DNA of 64,000 bases from Actinomycetota bacterium. Its GTDB lineage: Bacteria; Actinomycetota; Thermoleophilia; Gaiellales; Gaiellaceae. Both the position numbers and the translations under genes were made by a program. The stretch's first letter is position 1; each line of letters starts with the position of its first letter. Of the stretch, positions 53,086 to 61,188 are shown one piece after another. The notes below the pieces were generated by a model. It did not search any database, was not told the origin of the DNA, and was given only the letters and a program-made list of their open reading frames with translations. The DNA lies in assembly GCA_005883355.1 (NCBI GenBank), contig VAXG01000036.1, positions 1 to 64,000 on the forward strand. The letters run 5' to 3'.

Positions 53086-54197
53086 GTCGCTGGGACGAGC
53101 CGGTACCCGGGGAGCGCGAGGGCGGAGACCGCACGTGGAGCGTGGTGCGGGACGCCTTCGAGGAACGAATCCGCGTGCCGCACAAGCGCGACTGGCGGCC
53201 GATCGCGATCGCCGCTGCCGTCGGAGCCGTCATTGCCGGGGCCGTGACGCCGCCTGGGCACGCAGTCCTCGGTTCTCTCCGCGACGCAGTGCGCGGCGAG
53301 CGGAATGCGGCACCGGCCCTGCTTTCGCTGCCCTCGCCCCACTCTCGGCTGCTCGTGCAGTCCGTCGAGGGAGCATGGGTCGTGCAGAGCGACGGCTCGA
53401 AGCGTCTTCTCCGGGGCTATCGCAACGCGACGTGGTCACCGCACGGTCTGTATCTCGCGGCGGTTCACGGCAACGAGTTGCGCGCGCTCGAGCCGAACGG
53501 CGCAGTCCACTGGTCGATCGGGCGGGCGGGCGCCATCCGGAATCCGCACTGGTCCTTCGACGGCTATCGCATCGCCTACTTTGCCGGCCCCACGTTGCGG
53601 GTGATCTACGGCGACGGAACACATGACCGTGCTCTGACGCGCGATGCAAGGCCAGGCGTGTCAGCGTGGCAGCCGGCATCGCATGCGCTCGCGTACTTGA
53701 ACCGAGCCGGCAACATTGTCATACGCAACGTCGACCAGCCTCTGCATTTCGCAGTGATCCGCACGCGGCTCACCCCGCGGCAGCTCCAGTGGACGCGCGA
53801 CGGGCGCCTGCTCGTCGCGACCGGATCGCACGGCATCGGCGTCTTCGCGCAGCGCGGGCCCCAGCAACGGCGGATCGACACCGGCGTCGGAACGATCGAG
53901 ACGTCGGCATTGTCCCCGGACGGGAAGCACCTCGCGTTCATCGAGACGCGAGCCGGTCAAAGCTCCTTGCAAGCAACCGGAACGACGACGGGTCCGACCC
54001 GCGAGATCTTCAATGGAGCGGGGATCTTCAGCAACGTCGTCTGGGCGCCGGACGGCCGCTCCGTCCTGCTCGACTGGAGCAGCGCCGACCAGTGGCTCTT
54101 CATCCACTCGCTGTCGGTCGAGAAAGTCGATGCGGTCTCGAACATCAGCGCCGATTTCGGCAAGGAACCGTCGCTCGTGGGCTGGTGCTGTCCGTAG
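53082..54197 (+). CDS. membrane-anchored TolB-like propeller, candidate anti-sigma
   Basis: A 371-residue protein. About 40 cytoplasmic residues rich in Arg/Glu are followed by one membrane helix (about 42-62) and an extracytoplasmic WD40-like/TolB propeller with repeated ATWSPHGLYLAAVHG, PHWSFDGYRIAYFAG, SALSPDGKHLAFIET and VVWAPDGRSVLLDWS blades. No zinc-binding anti-sigma motif (HxxxCxxC) is visible in the short N-terminus. Coupling to the sigma gene (GTGA overlap) makes a sensor or anti-sigma role likely, but this is inference. Confidence 0.8.
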   Translation: MSRWDEPVPGEREGGDRTWSVVRDAFEERIRVPHKRDWRPIAIAAAVGAVIAGAVTPPGHAVLGSLRDAVRGERNAAPALLSLPSPHSRLLVQSVEGAWVVQSDGSKRLLRGYRNATWSPHGLYLAAVHGNELRALEPNGAVHWSIGRAGAIRNPHWSFDGYRIAYFAGPTLRVIYGDGTHDRALTRDARPGVSAWQPASHALAYLNRAGNIVIRNVDQPLHFAVIRTRLTPRQLQWTRDGRLLVATGSHGIGVFAQRGPQQRRIDTGVGTIETSALSPDGKHLAFIETRAGQSSLQATGTTTGPTREIFNGAGIFSNVVWAPDGRSVLLDWSSADQWLFIHSLSVEKVDAVSNISADFGKEPSLVGWCCP

Positions 54198-54245
54198 GCG
54201 CGTGCTACCGTCAGTGCCGTTCCCGGCGACAAGGAGGTCGAACAC

Positions 54246-54296
54246 ATGACGATTGCACTTGCCTCCTTCCGAAGAGCCACGCGGCTCGTCGTCTAG
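54246..54296 (+). CDS. possible 16-residue peptide with perfect Shine-Dalgarno
   Basis: ATG-started frame (MTIALASFRRATRLVV) after AAGGAGGT at 54231-54238, a full match to the anti-Shine-Dalgarno. An internal CCTCCTT (54262-54268) can pair with AAGGAGG and hide it. The frame lies between the propeller gene and rsgA. It may be a small peptide or a regulatory upstream frame. No homology can be judged at this length. Confidence 0.35.
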   Translation: MTIALASFRRATRLVV

Positions 54297-54375
54297 CCGG
54301 CACCAACTACACACTTAGCGCGAGTCCGTGAGCTGATCCGCCTCGCCGCGGCGTCGCTTGGGATGCCGCCTGAGA

Positions 54376-54402
54376 GGACGTACGGGCTCTGCTCGTGCGT
54401 CC
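54376..54402. repeat. 27-nt hairpin with TCT loop (diverged copy of 18065-18091)
   Basis: Arms GGACGTACGGGC and GCTCGTGCGTCC around TCT. All 12 positions still pair (two G-T), although the arms differ from the 18065 copy. Confidence 0.7.
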
Positions 54403-54450
54403 GTTTCATGCGGAGCTTCGTCGTTTGCTCACTCACAAAGGAGACTCGCT

Positions 54451-55491
54451 TTGCCTGCTCTGGATGCGCTCGGATGGGACGCCGAACGGGTGTCCGCCTT
54501 CGAGCAACTACAAGACGACAATCTGTTTCCGGCCCGCGTGGCGGCGCAGCACCGCGGCGAGTTCGTGCTCTTCGCCGAGGAGGGCGAGCTGCGCGCGCGA
54601 GCCGCCGGTCGCCTTTTCTACGAACACGACGTGGGCGGGCAGCTGCCTGCCGTCGGCGACTGGGTCGGGGTGATGCCACCCGCAACGATCGCGGCGATCC
54701 TGCCGCGGCGAAGCGCCTTCATCCGCAAGAACGCCGGCCAGGATTCCACCGAGCAGGTGCTGGCGGCGAACGTCGACGCGGCTTTCCTGCTCGCCGGCCT
54801 CGACGACGACTTCAGCCTGCGGCGGCTCGAGCGGTACATCACGACCGCCTGGGAAAGCGGCGCTCAACCGATCGTGGTGCTGACGAAAGCCGACCTCTCC
54901 CCAGACGTCGGCGCCGCCGTGCTCGAGGTCGAGACGGTCGCCATTGGCGTACCCGTCCACCCGGTCTCGAACGTCAGCGGCGACGGGCTGGCTGCACTCG
55001 ATGATTACCTGCAGCCCGGCCGGACGGTCGTTCTCCTCGGCTCCTCCGGGGTCGGCAAGTCGACGCTGCTGAACCGGCTTGCCGGGTCAGAGGTGATGCT
55101 GACGCGCGAGGTCGCAGCAGACGGGACCGGGCGACACACCACGACGCACCGCGAGCTCGTGCGCCTGCCGGGAGGCGGTCTGGTGATCGACACTCCTGGC
55201 TTGCGCGAGCTTCAGTTCTGGGAAGGCGATCTCGGCGCCGCCTTCGAGGACATCGAGGCGCTCGCGCTGGAGTGCAGGTTCCGTAACTGCGCACACATGC
55301 GCGAGCCGGATTGTGCCGTCCTGGGGGCGGTCGACGACGGCACGCTCGAGCTCGACCGGTTGCGTTCCTGGCGGAAGCTACAGAGGGAGCTCGAGTCGAT
55401 CGCTGCGCGCACGGACGCACGTCTCCGCATCGCACGGAAGAAGCGCTGGAAGCAGATCGCCTCCGTCGCGCGGCAGAAATCGAGGCCGTAG
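54451..55491 (+). CDS. rsgA: small ribosomal subunit biogenesis GTPase RsgA
   Basis: Circularly permuted GTPase that matures the 30S decoding centre. It has 346 residues: an OB fold (about 35-85), then G4 LTKADL, G1 LLGSSGVGKST, T/S-rich G2 GRHTTTHRE and G3 DTPGLRE. The zinc knuckle CRFRNCAHMREPDC follows. TTG at 54451 is chosen because AAAGGAG lies 7 nt upstream; the longer frame has no supporting signal. Confidence 0.94.
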   Translation: MPALDALGWDAERVSAFEQLQDDNLFPARVAAQHRGEFVLFAEEGELRARAAGRLFYEHDVGGQLPAVGDWVGVMPPATIAAILPRRSAFIRKNAGQDSTEQVLAANVDAAFLLAGLDDDFSLRRLERYITTAWESGAQPIVVLTKADLSPDVGAAVLEVETVAIGVPVHPVSNVSGDGLAALDDYLQPGRTVVLLGSSGVGKSTLLNRLAGSEVMLTREVAADGTGRHTTTHRELVRLPGGGLVIDTPGLRELQFWEGDLGAAFEDIEALALECRFRNCAHMREPDCAVLGAVDDGTLELDRLRSWRKLQRELESIAARTDARLRIARKKRWKQIASVARQKSRP

Positions 55492-55493
55492 GT

Positions 55494-55745
55494 CTACGCG
55501 ACTTCGCAGCCGAGCAGCTGCAGCGCCACGAGCGAGCTCTCGACGAAGCGTCGTGCTTCGTGCGCGGTGCCGAAGACATACGGTCCGGCGCTCTTCGGCT
55601 GCCCTGAAATCTCGTCGACCGGATAGACGTCTGCAGCGACGACCCACTCCGTCCCGTAGTCGGCACAGGTCAGGCGCACGACCGGCCTCCCGTCCTTGCG
55701 CACCGCGGAGACGAGCTCCCGGACGGCGTTGAGCGGGAAATTCAT
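55494..55745 (-). CDS. small conserved-looking protein of unknown function
   Basis: An 83-residue soluble protein (FPLNAVRELVSAVRKDGRP at the start, ADYGTEWVVAADVYPVDEIS in the middle, HEARRFVESSLVALQLLG at the end). No known motif is seen. The ATG overlaps the stop of the GspE-N-type gene, so the two are coupled. Strand bias and codon use match the neighbours. Confidence 0.65.
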   Translation of the reverse strand: MNFPLNAVRELVSAVRKDGRPVVRLTCADYGTEWVVAADVYPVDEISGQPKSAGPYVFGTAHEARRFVESSLVALQLLGCEVA

Positions 55746-56509
55746 CCGCCGCTGCGGCCCAAGACGTCGACCGACACGACCTGCCGGCCGTCGATCGTCG
55801 CGTCGCCGATGGCAACGGTGCCGCCGGCCTCGGCTTCGTCGATCACACGCATGCCCATCTGCTTCGCATACTCGAAGTCGGTCGCTTCGGCGACCAGAAG
55901 TGTTGCCCCGCTGGCCAGTGTCACTTCGACTCGATAGATCGGTTTCGGCTCCGGCTCCGGCTCCGGCTCCGCCACCGCGGGCGTCCGCGACTCGGCCAGT
56001 GCCATCTGCGTGATCATCCCTTGCGGCTCGTGGGCCCGCGCGATCGCATCCTTGATGTCAGAGCGAGCCGCCGTCACGAGCCGGATCGGCCCGTGCAGGG
56101 CGTCGCGCAGCCTGGTCAGATGCGATGCGTTGTCCGCATCCGGCACCGCCACGAGGGTGCAATCTCCCTCTCGCCGGAGGGGCAGGGCGCAATACATCTC
56201 GGCAACCGAGCGCGGGAGCAGGTGCACGACCTCGGGATCCACCGTGTACTCCGTGAGGTCGACGAACTCCTGTCCGTGCTGAGCTGCGAGCAGGCGGGTC
56301 AAGTCGCGTTCCGGCAACCCGTAGTCGAGCAGAACCTCACCGAGCCGGCGTCCGCTCTCGGCTGCTTCCGCAAGCGCTCTGTTTACGGTCTCGAGTGGCA
56401 TCAGCCCCGAGCGAACCACGAGCGTGCCAAGGGGATAGCTCCGCATCTCAGCGGTGCTGAAAGGGGGGATGGTCGGCGAAGCCGACGCCGCTTGGCTGGT
56501 CTCGAACAT
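55742..56509 (-). CDS. stand-alone GspE N-terminal (MshEN-like) domain protein
   Basis: A protein of about 255 residues. The N-terminal part (24-145) matches the GspE/PilB N-terminal domain: LGTLVVRSGLMPLETVNRAL, LGEVLLDYGLPERDLTRLLAAQHG and the FVDLTEYTVDPEVVHLLPRSVAE run. The secretion ATPase domain is absent. A linker of four Glu-Pro repeats (GGCTCC hexamers near 55949) leads to a small C-terminal beta-rich domain (YRVEVTLASGATLLVAEATDFEYAKQM). Some MshEN domains bind c-di-GMP. The second ATG (56509) is chosen because AAGG precedes it at proper spacing; 56515 is the alternative. Confidence 0.75.
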   Translation of the reverse strand: MFETSQAASASPTIPPFSTAEMRSYPLGTLVVRSGLMPLETVNRALAEAAESGRRLGEVLLDYGLPERDLTRLLAAQHGQEFVDLTEYTVDPEVVHLLPRSVAEMYCALPLRREGDCTLVAVPDADNASHLTRLRDALHGPIRLVTAARSDIKDAIARAHEPQGMITQMALAESRTPAVAEPEPEPEPKPIYRVEVTLASGATLLVAEATDFEYAKQMGMRVIDEAEAGGTVAIGDATIDGRQVVSVDVLGRSGG

Positions 56510-56602
56510 AGTCATCCTTGCCGCAGGTCTCCAAGAACAGCGTCGGCGGATCGGGGGTCGGCGTCTACCCCCCGAAAGAGCTAACTCGATGCAGTTAGGC
56601 GG

Positions 56603-57673
56603 TCAGCGTGCTCGTGTGACCTTGCTCAGACCCACGGGATAGTCGGCATCGAGCCCTTTGGCATGCGCGAGCGCTCCCGCAAAGAGCTGTCCCGGCACGA
56701 CGGAGAGAAGCGGCGAGAGAATCGGGTGCGACGGCTCGGGCACGGGCAGGACGTAGAGAGCCCCTTCGATCTCGGTCGCCGCATTTCCGCTCGCGACGAC
56801 GGTCGCTCCCGCTTCGATGACGCGGGCGGCCGCCTCGACGACGGCGGGCAGGCTTTCGTCTCGAGATGCGATCGTCCAGACCGGGAACATCGAGTCGAGC
56901 GCCGCGATCGGCCCGTGCGCCAGATCGGTCGCCGTGAGGGGCTCCGCGGCGACGCGGCACGTCTCGGTCAGTTTCAGTGCGACCTCACGCGCCGTTCCGA
57001 ACTCGATTCCCCTCCCGATCACGTACATCCGACCGACATACGCAAACGCCATCGCGACGTTCGAGACCGCCTGCTCGAGCGACTCGAGCGTCTCCGAAAG
57101 CTGATTCGAGACGCGGCGCAGTCCCTCGGCGATCTCGTCTCCTCGCCCCGCCGCTCCTCCCGCCACCCATACCAGGGCCGCCAGCGTGTTGAGGAACGTC
57201 TTCGACGCTGCCACCGCGCGCTCGGGGCCGGCCGCGAGACCGAGGGTGGCATCGGCGGCCAAGGCAAGGCTCGAGTCGGTTCCGTTCGTGATCCCGATCG
57301 TGAACGCCCCGCGGCCGCGCGCCCGCTTCACGTACTCCACGACGTCGGGCGTTTCACCCGACTGCGAGAGGCCGATCACAACCGAGTCGGAGAGATCGAT
57401 CTTCGCGTCGTAGTACACGGTGAGCGAGATCGAGTCGCGCATCGCGGTCCATCCCGGCAGCAGTCCGAACGCGTACACGCCGAACGACGCTGCCGCGTCG
57501 GATGAGCCGTGACCGACCAGCCGGACGACCGAGGGCCGCCGCTCTCTCATCACCTTGGTGACCGCGTCGAAGTCGGGCTTGTGATCGAGCAGCCGCAGGA
57601 GCGCTGCAGGCTGCTCCCGGATCTCCGCGAGGAACAGCTCGCCCGGATTGCGCGGACCAGCGGCCGGGGGCAT
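56603..57673 (-). CDS. SIS-domain sugar isomerase/deaminase (GlmS-like, no glutaminase domain)
   Basis: A 356-residue protein with two SIS domains. It resembles the isomerase half of GlmS and the AgaS/NagB-II deaminases: LVGHGSSDAAASFGVYAF, IGLSQSGETPDVVEYVKRA, VAASKTFLNTLAALVWVAGG, LKLTETCRVAAEPL followed by DLAHGP. The glutaminase domain with N-terminal Cys is missing, so ammonia release from an amino-sugar phosphate is more likely than glucosamine synthesis. The ATG overlaps the stop of the ATPase gene by one base. A small hairpin (CTAACT/AGTTAG) lies after the stop. Confidence 0.82.
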   Translation of the reverse strand: MPPAAGPRNPGELFLAEIREQPAALLRLLDHKPDFDAVTKVMRERRPSVVRLVGHGSSDAAASFGVYAFGLLPGWTAMRDSISLTVYYDAKIDLSDSVVIGLSQSGETPDVVEYVKRARGRGAFTIGITNGTDSSLALAADATLGLAAGPERAVAASKTFLNTLAALVWVAGGAAGRGDEIAEGLRRVSNQLSETLESLEQAVSNVAMAFAYVGRMYVIGRGIEFGTAREVALKLTETCRVAAEPLTATDLAHGPIAALDSMFPVWTIASRDESLPAVVEAAARVIEAGATVVASGNAATEIEGALYVLPVPEPSHPILSPLLSVVPGQLFAGALAHAKGLDADYPVGLSKVTRAR

Positions 57674-58746
57674 CAGAGTTCCAGCCGCTCGCCGCTCGCC
57701 GGATCGAAAAGGAGCGCTTCGTCGGCCCGCGGCCTGAGCGTGACGCGATCTCCCTGCCTCGGCGCCTTGCGCGCCTCGGAGCGCGCCACGAGCTTCGTCG
57801 TCTCCCCACCCAGCTCTGTGCTGCAGAAAACGAACGCGTCGGCTCCGACGTCTTCCACGACATCGACCTTCGCCGGAATTCCCTCTTCTGCGACCTCCAG
57901 CGACTCGGGCCGGACACCGATCACGAGGCTCGTTCTCCCGTTGGCGACCACGCTCTGCGGCAGCGGCATGTCCACACCGCCGAAGGACGCGGCGCCGTTC
58001 GACACCGGCACGGTGCAGAGATTCATCGCAGGCGACCCGATGAACCCGGCGACGAACACGTTCGCCGGCCGCTCGTAAAGCTCCCTCGGCGGTCCGCACT
58101 GCTGCAGGTGCCCCTCATGGAGAACCGCGACCCGGTGCCCGAGCGTCATCGCCTCCGCCTGGTCGTGGGTCACGTACACGGTGGTTATGCCGAAGTCGGC
58201 CTGAAGCGCTGCGATGTCTGCTCGCATCTGTACTCGCAGCTTCGCGTCGAGGTTCGACAGCGGCTCGTCCATCAGGAAGACGCTGGGAACGCGCACGATT
58301 GCCCGGCCCATGGCGACTCTTTGCCGCTGACCTCCCGAAAGCTGGCCCGGCTTCCGCTCGAGGTACTCCGACAGGCCGAGGAGCGTCGCGACCTCCTTGA
58401 CTCGCTTGTCGCGCTCTGCCTTCTTCACCTTTGCGATTCGCAGCGGGAACCCGATGTTCGCAGCGACCGTGAGATACGGGTAGAGCGCGTAGTTCTGAAA
58501 AACCATGGAGACGTCGCGCTCCTTCGGCGGAGCGTCGCTGACGTCGCGATCGCCGATGTAGACGGCGCCTGAATCGACCTCTTCCAGACCGGCAAGCATG
58601 CGGAGCGCCGTCGTCTTGCCGGACCCCGACGGACCTACGAGGACCATGAACTCCCCGTCGTGGACGTCCAGGTCGAGGGCATCGACCGCAGGCGCATCCG
58701 TTCCCGGGTAGAGCCTGGTTGCCTGGACGTAGCGCACCTCAGCCAA
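57673..58746 (-). CDS. UgpC/MsmX-type sugar ABC transporter ATPase
   Basis: A 357-residue ATP-binding subunit. Walker A is GPSGSGKTT, the signature LSGGQRQRVAMGRAIVR, Walker B VFLMDEPLSNLD, switch THDQAEA, and the C-terminal TOBE/MOI domain (VIGVRPESLEV) is present. It should energise the MalF/MalG-type permeases of this operon. The TTG start overlaps the kinase gene by 8 nt. Confidence 0.93.
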   Translation of the reverse strand: MAEVRYVQATRLYPGTDAPAVDALDLDVHDGEFMVLVGPSGSGKTTALRMLAGLEEVDSGAVYIGDRDVSDAPPKERDVSMVFQNYALYPYLTVAANIGFPLRIAKVKKAERDKRVKEVATLLGLSEYLERKPGQLSGGQRQRVAMGRAIVRVPSVFLMDEPLSNLDAKLRVQMRADIAALQADFGITTVYVTHDQAEAMTLGHRVAVLHEGHLQQCGPPRELYERPANVFVAGFIGSPAMNLCTVPVSNGAASFGGVDMPLPQSVVANGRTSLVIGVRPESLEVAEEGIPAKVDVVEDVGADAFVFCSTELGGETTKLVARSEARKAPRQGDRVTLRPRADEALLFDPASGERLEL

Positions 58747-59752
58747 CGGTCGCCACTCCTTCCAGCCGGGAAAACGCCGCCCCGAGCTCTCGGCGCAGCC
58801 GAGCCTGGGCCTCAGGGCCTGCCTCGAGCTCGTCGAGCCCGAGGAGAGCAGCGCCCACGATTGCTGCCGACGCGGTCGGCCTCACGGTGACGTTCGGGGC
58901 GGCCTCGCGCAAGCCGGAATCGATCGCCGCGAGCAGATCGCCGTCGACGTCCTGCAAGACACCGCCGCCGAGCAGAACTTCCACCGGCTCGCGCATGAGA
59001 TCCAACCGGGTCAACGCTACGCGGGCGAGCGCGACCACCTCGGTGGCGAGGTGTTGGACGATCTGGGCCGCGACCGCATCGTCCGCCGCTTGCGTCAGCA
59101 CCAGCGGCGCGAGCTCGGTGACACGGCGTTGGTCGATGCGGCCCGCGTGAATCTCTTCGGCGAGCTCGCTGGGCGTGGCCACGCCGAAGTGCGCCGGAAC
59201 GGCTCCCTCGAGGCTCGTTCGCGGGCCGCGCCCGTCTTCGCTCCGCGCCGCGGCGGAGACTGCTGCCAAGCCCAGGTCGTAGCCACCACCCCAGTCTCCG
59301 GTGATCGCGCCCAGCGCGGGAAAGCGTGCATGACGCCCGTCCGGCGCAACACCGACGCAGTTGATTCCGGCTCCGCACGTGACCGCGACGCCCCACCCGC
59401 GTTCCGTGCCCGCACGAAGGACCGCGAACGTGTCGTTGCCGACGTGAACGCTCTGTGCCCAGCCGCGCTGCTCGACGGCGATGCGCACCGCGTCTTCTTC
59501 CGCGGGAAAATCGACGCCGGCCATCAACAGGGTCGCGACCTCCGCAACTCGACCGGTGTGGTCGCCGAGCTGCGCGTCGCGCAGCGCCTCTGCCATGAGC
59601 CCCTCTACCACCGCGAGGGCTCCGTCGACTCCGAGGTGCTGAGGCGAGCTCAGCCGGCCTCGAACGAGCGCGAGCACGGAGCCATCGGCGTTGACGAGCG
59701 CGACGTCGGTCTTGGAATTGCCGCCGTCGACGGCGAGAACGCCGAGGCTCAC
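58739..59752 (-). CDS. BadF/BadG/BcrA/BcrD-type N-acetylglucosamine kinase-like protein
   Basis: A 337-residue ASKHA-fold kinase. The phosphate-1 loop is LAVDGGNSKTDVALV, the second is VTCGAGINCVGVAPDGR with the catalytic Asp in GDWGGGYDLG, and the adenosine loop is LLGGGVLQD. The closest described roles are GlcNAc and related amino-sugar kinases. GTG at 59752 overlaps the GH4 stop (GTGA). It fits phosphorylation of a sugar released by the GH4 enzyme, to be used by the SIS protein. Confidence 0.87.
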   Translation of the reverse strand: MSLGVLAVDGGNSKTDVALVNADGSVLALVRGRLSSPQHLGVDGALAVVEGLMAEALRDAQLGDHTGRVAEVATLLMAGVDFPAEEDAVRIAVEQRGWAQSVHVGNDTFAVLRAGTERGWGVAVTCGAGINCVGVAPDGRHARFPALGAITGDWGGGYDLGLAAVSAAARSEDGRGPRTSLEGAVPAHFGVATPSELAEEIHAGRIDQRRVTELAPLVLTQAADDAVAAQIVQHLATEVVALARVALTRLDLMREPVEVLLGGGVLQDVDGDLLAAIDSGLREAAPNVTVRPTASAAIVGAALLGLDELEAGPEAQARLRRELGAAFSRLEGVATVG

Positions 59753-61023
59753 TTTCCGATCTCCGCGTGGAACTGCGGCAGGTGCGCGGCGTCGGCCTCG
59801 AGCAACCGGTCGACAAGGTCCTCGGAGAGTGGATGCTGGCCGATCAGCGGATGAGTCAGCAATGCCTTGCGCGCGACGGCCGGATCGCCGCTGACTGCCG
59901 CCTGCGCGGCAAGCCGCTCGTAGGCGCTCACATGTTGCATCAGCCCCAGCAGCTCTGGCGCGACCGGTGGCTGTGGCAGCGGCTTCGCGCCGCCTGAACC
60001 GACTTCGGCCAGCACTTCGATCACGTCGTCGGCCGCGAGGCCCTCGACGGTCCCGTTGTTGCGGACGTCGACGACGTGAGGTTCCCCGGTGTCCGCAGCA
60101 AGCGCACCCACGAGCCCGATCGCAGCCTCGCTGTAGAACGCGCCCCCACGTTGTTCGAGGAGAGGCGGCTTCTCGACGAGCTTCGGATCGCGGTAGAGAT
60201 CGAGCAGCTCGCGCTCGATCTCGGCGACGGTCGTCGCGCGGGGCATGCCGTCGAGCTGTTGGGCGAGCACGGCGTCGTGGGAGTAGAAGTAGTGGAGGTA
60301 GTAGGAGGGAATGACGCCGAGCTCGTCGAGCAGTCGTCGCGCCAGCCCGCTCTGCTGTGCGATCTCGTCGCCGTGGGCGGACATGAGATCCGCGATCACG
60401 TCCTCGCCGTCGAGCCGCACCTGGCGGACCCACGACAGATGATTGAGCCCGACCTGATCGACCTGCACGCGCGCCGGCTCGACGCCGAGCATCCGCGCGA
60501 GGCTGCGCTGAAAGCCGATCGCGACGTTGCAGAGACCGATGGCCCGGTGCCCGTGATCGAGGAGGGACCGCGTGACGATCCCGACCGGATTGGTGAAGTC
60601 GACGATCCAGGCCCCATCGGCCGCCCGCTCGCGCACACGATCGGCGATGCCGAGCACGACGGGAACGGTGCGCAGAGCTTTACCGAGCCCGCCGGCCCCG
60701 GTCGTCTCCTGCCCGATGCAGCCGCAGGCGAGCGGCACGGTCTCGTCCGAGAGGCGAGCTTGCTGACCACCGACGCGGATCTGGATCAGCACGAAGTCGG
60801 CGCCCTCGACTGCACGGTCGAGATCGTCGGTGATCTCCAGCCAACCCTGGTAGCCCTGGCGGTCGAGCATCCGCTGCGCTAGCCCGCCCACGACCTCGCG
60901 CCGTTCGGGGTCGATGTCCTGTAGCACGAGCTCGCTCACGTCGATGCGATCTCGCTCGCGCGATAGCCCCGACACGAGCTCCGGCGTGTAGGTCGAGCCG
61001 CCGCCGATGACTGCGATTTTCAA
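59749..61023 (-). CDS. glycoside hydrolase family 4 (6-phospho-beta-glucosidase type)
   Basis: NAD- and metal-dependent glycosidase of 424 residues. The Rossmann motif is IAVIGGGSTYTPEL at the N-terminus. Metal ligands are the Cys in IGLCNVAIG and the His in VGLNHLSWVR. DFTNPVGIVTRSLLD and RNNGTVEGL are typical. GH4 enzymes cleave phosphorylated or free glycosides by a redox mechanism; the exact sugar is not readable. The TTG start follows GGGAGGGG with good spacing. Confidence 0.9.
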   Translation of the reverse strand: MKIAVIGGGSTYTPELVSGLSRERDRIDVSELVLQDIDPERREVVGGLAQRMLDRQGYQGWLEITDDLDRAVEGADFVLIQIRVGGQQARLSDETVPLACGCIGQETTGAGGLGKALRTVPVVLGIADRVRERAADGAWIVDFTNPVGIVTRSLLDHGHRAIGLCNVAIGFQRSLARMLGVEPARVQVDQVGLNHLSWVRQVRLDGEDVIADLMSAHGDEIAQQSGLARRLLDELGVIPSYYLHYFYSHDAVLAQQLDGMPRATTVAEIERELLDLYRDPKLVEKPPLLEQRGGAFYSEAAIGLVGALAADTGEPHVVDVRNNGTVEGLAADDVIEVLAEVGSGGAKPLPQPPVAPELLGLMQHVSAYERLAAQAAVSGDPAVARKALLTHPLIGQHPLSEDLVDRLLEADAAHLPQFHAEIGK

Positions 61024-61188
61024 GTGCCCCTCCCGGTGATGCCGCCGAGCTTCTGGGTCGCGGGCACCAAGCCAGGGACCGCACTCGTCCGCAGCCAAGG
61101 CTGGACAAGCCTTGGTAAGGACGAGGGTGGATCCTGGCGCCGCGTGATCGCGGGCCAGGAGCCGGCATGTATTGCCGGGAGGGGCACT
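61023..61188. repeat. inverted repeat bounding the gap between permease and GH4 gene
   Basis: AGTGCCCCTCCCGG (61023-61036) and its exact reverse complement CCGGGAGGGGCACT (61175-61188) enclose the intergenic stretch. Between them is a perfect hairpin CCAAGGCT / AGCCTTGG (61095-61115). The left arm includes the GH4 ribosome-binding site, so folding could hide it. Confidence 0.8.

Noticed and set aside
56510-56602. c-di-GMP riboswitch before the GspE-N gene
   Set aside because: There is a GGGGGT/ACCCCC hairpin and a CTAACT/AGTTAG hairpin, but the conserved GEMM core and receptor pairing could not be found.
56603-58099. Complete GlmS with glutaminase domain
   Set aside because: The upstream part of the open frame is antisense shadow of the ATPase gene, and no N-terminal Cys glutaminase motif exists.
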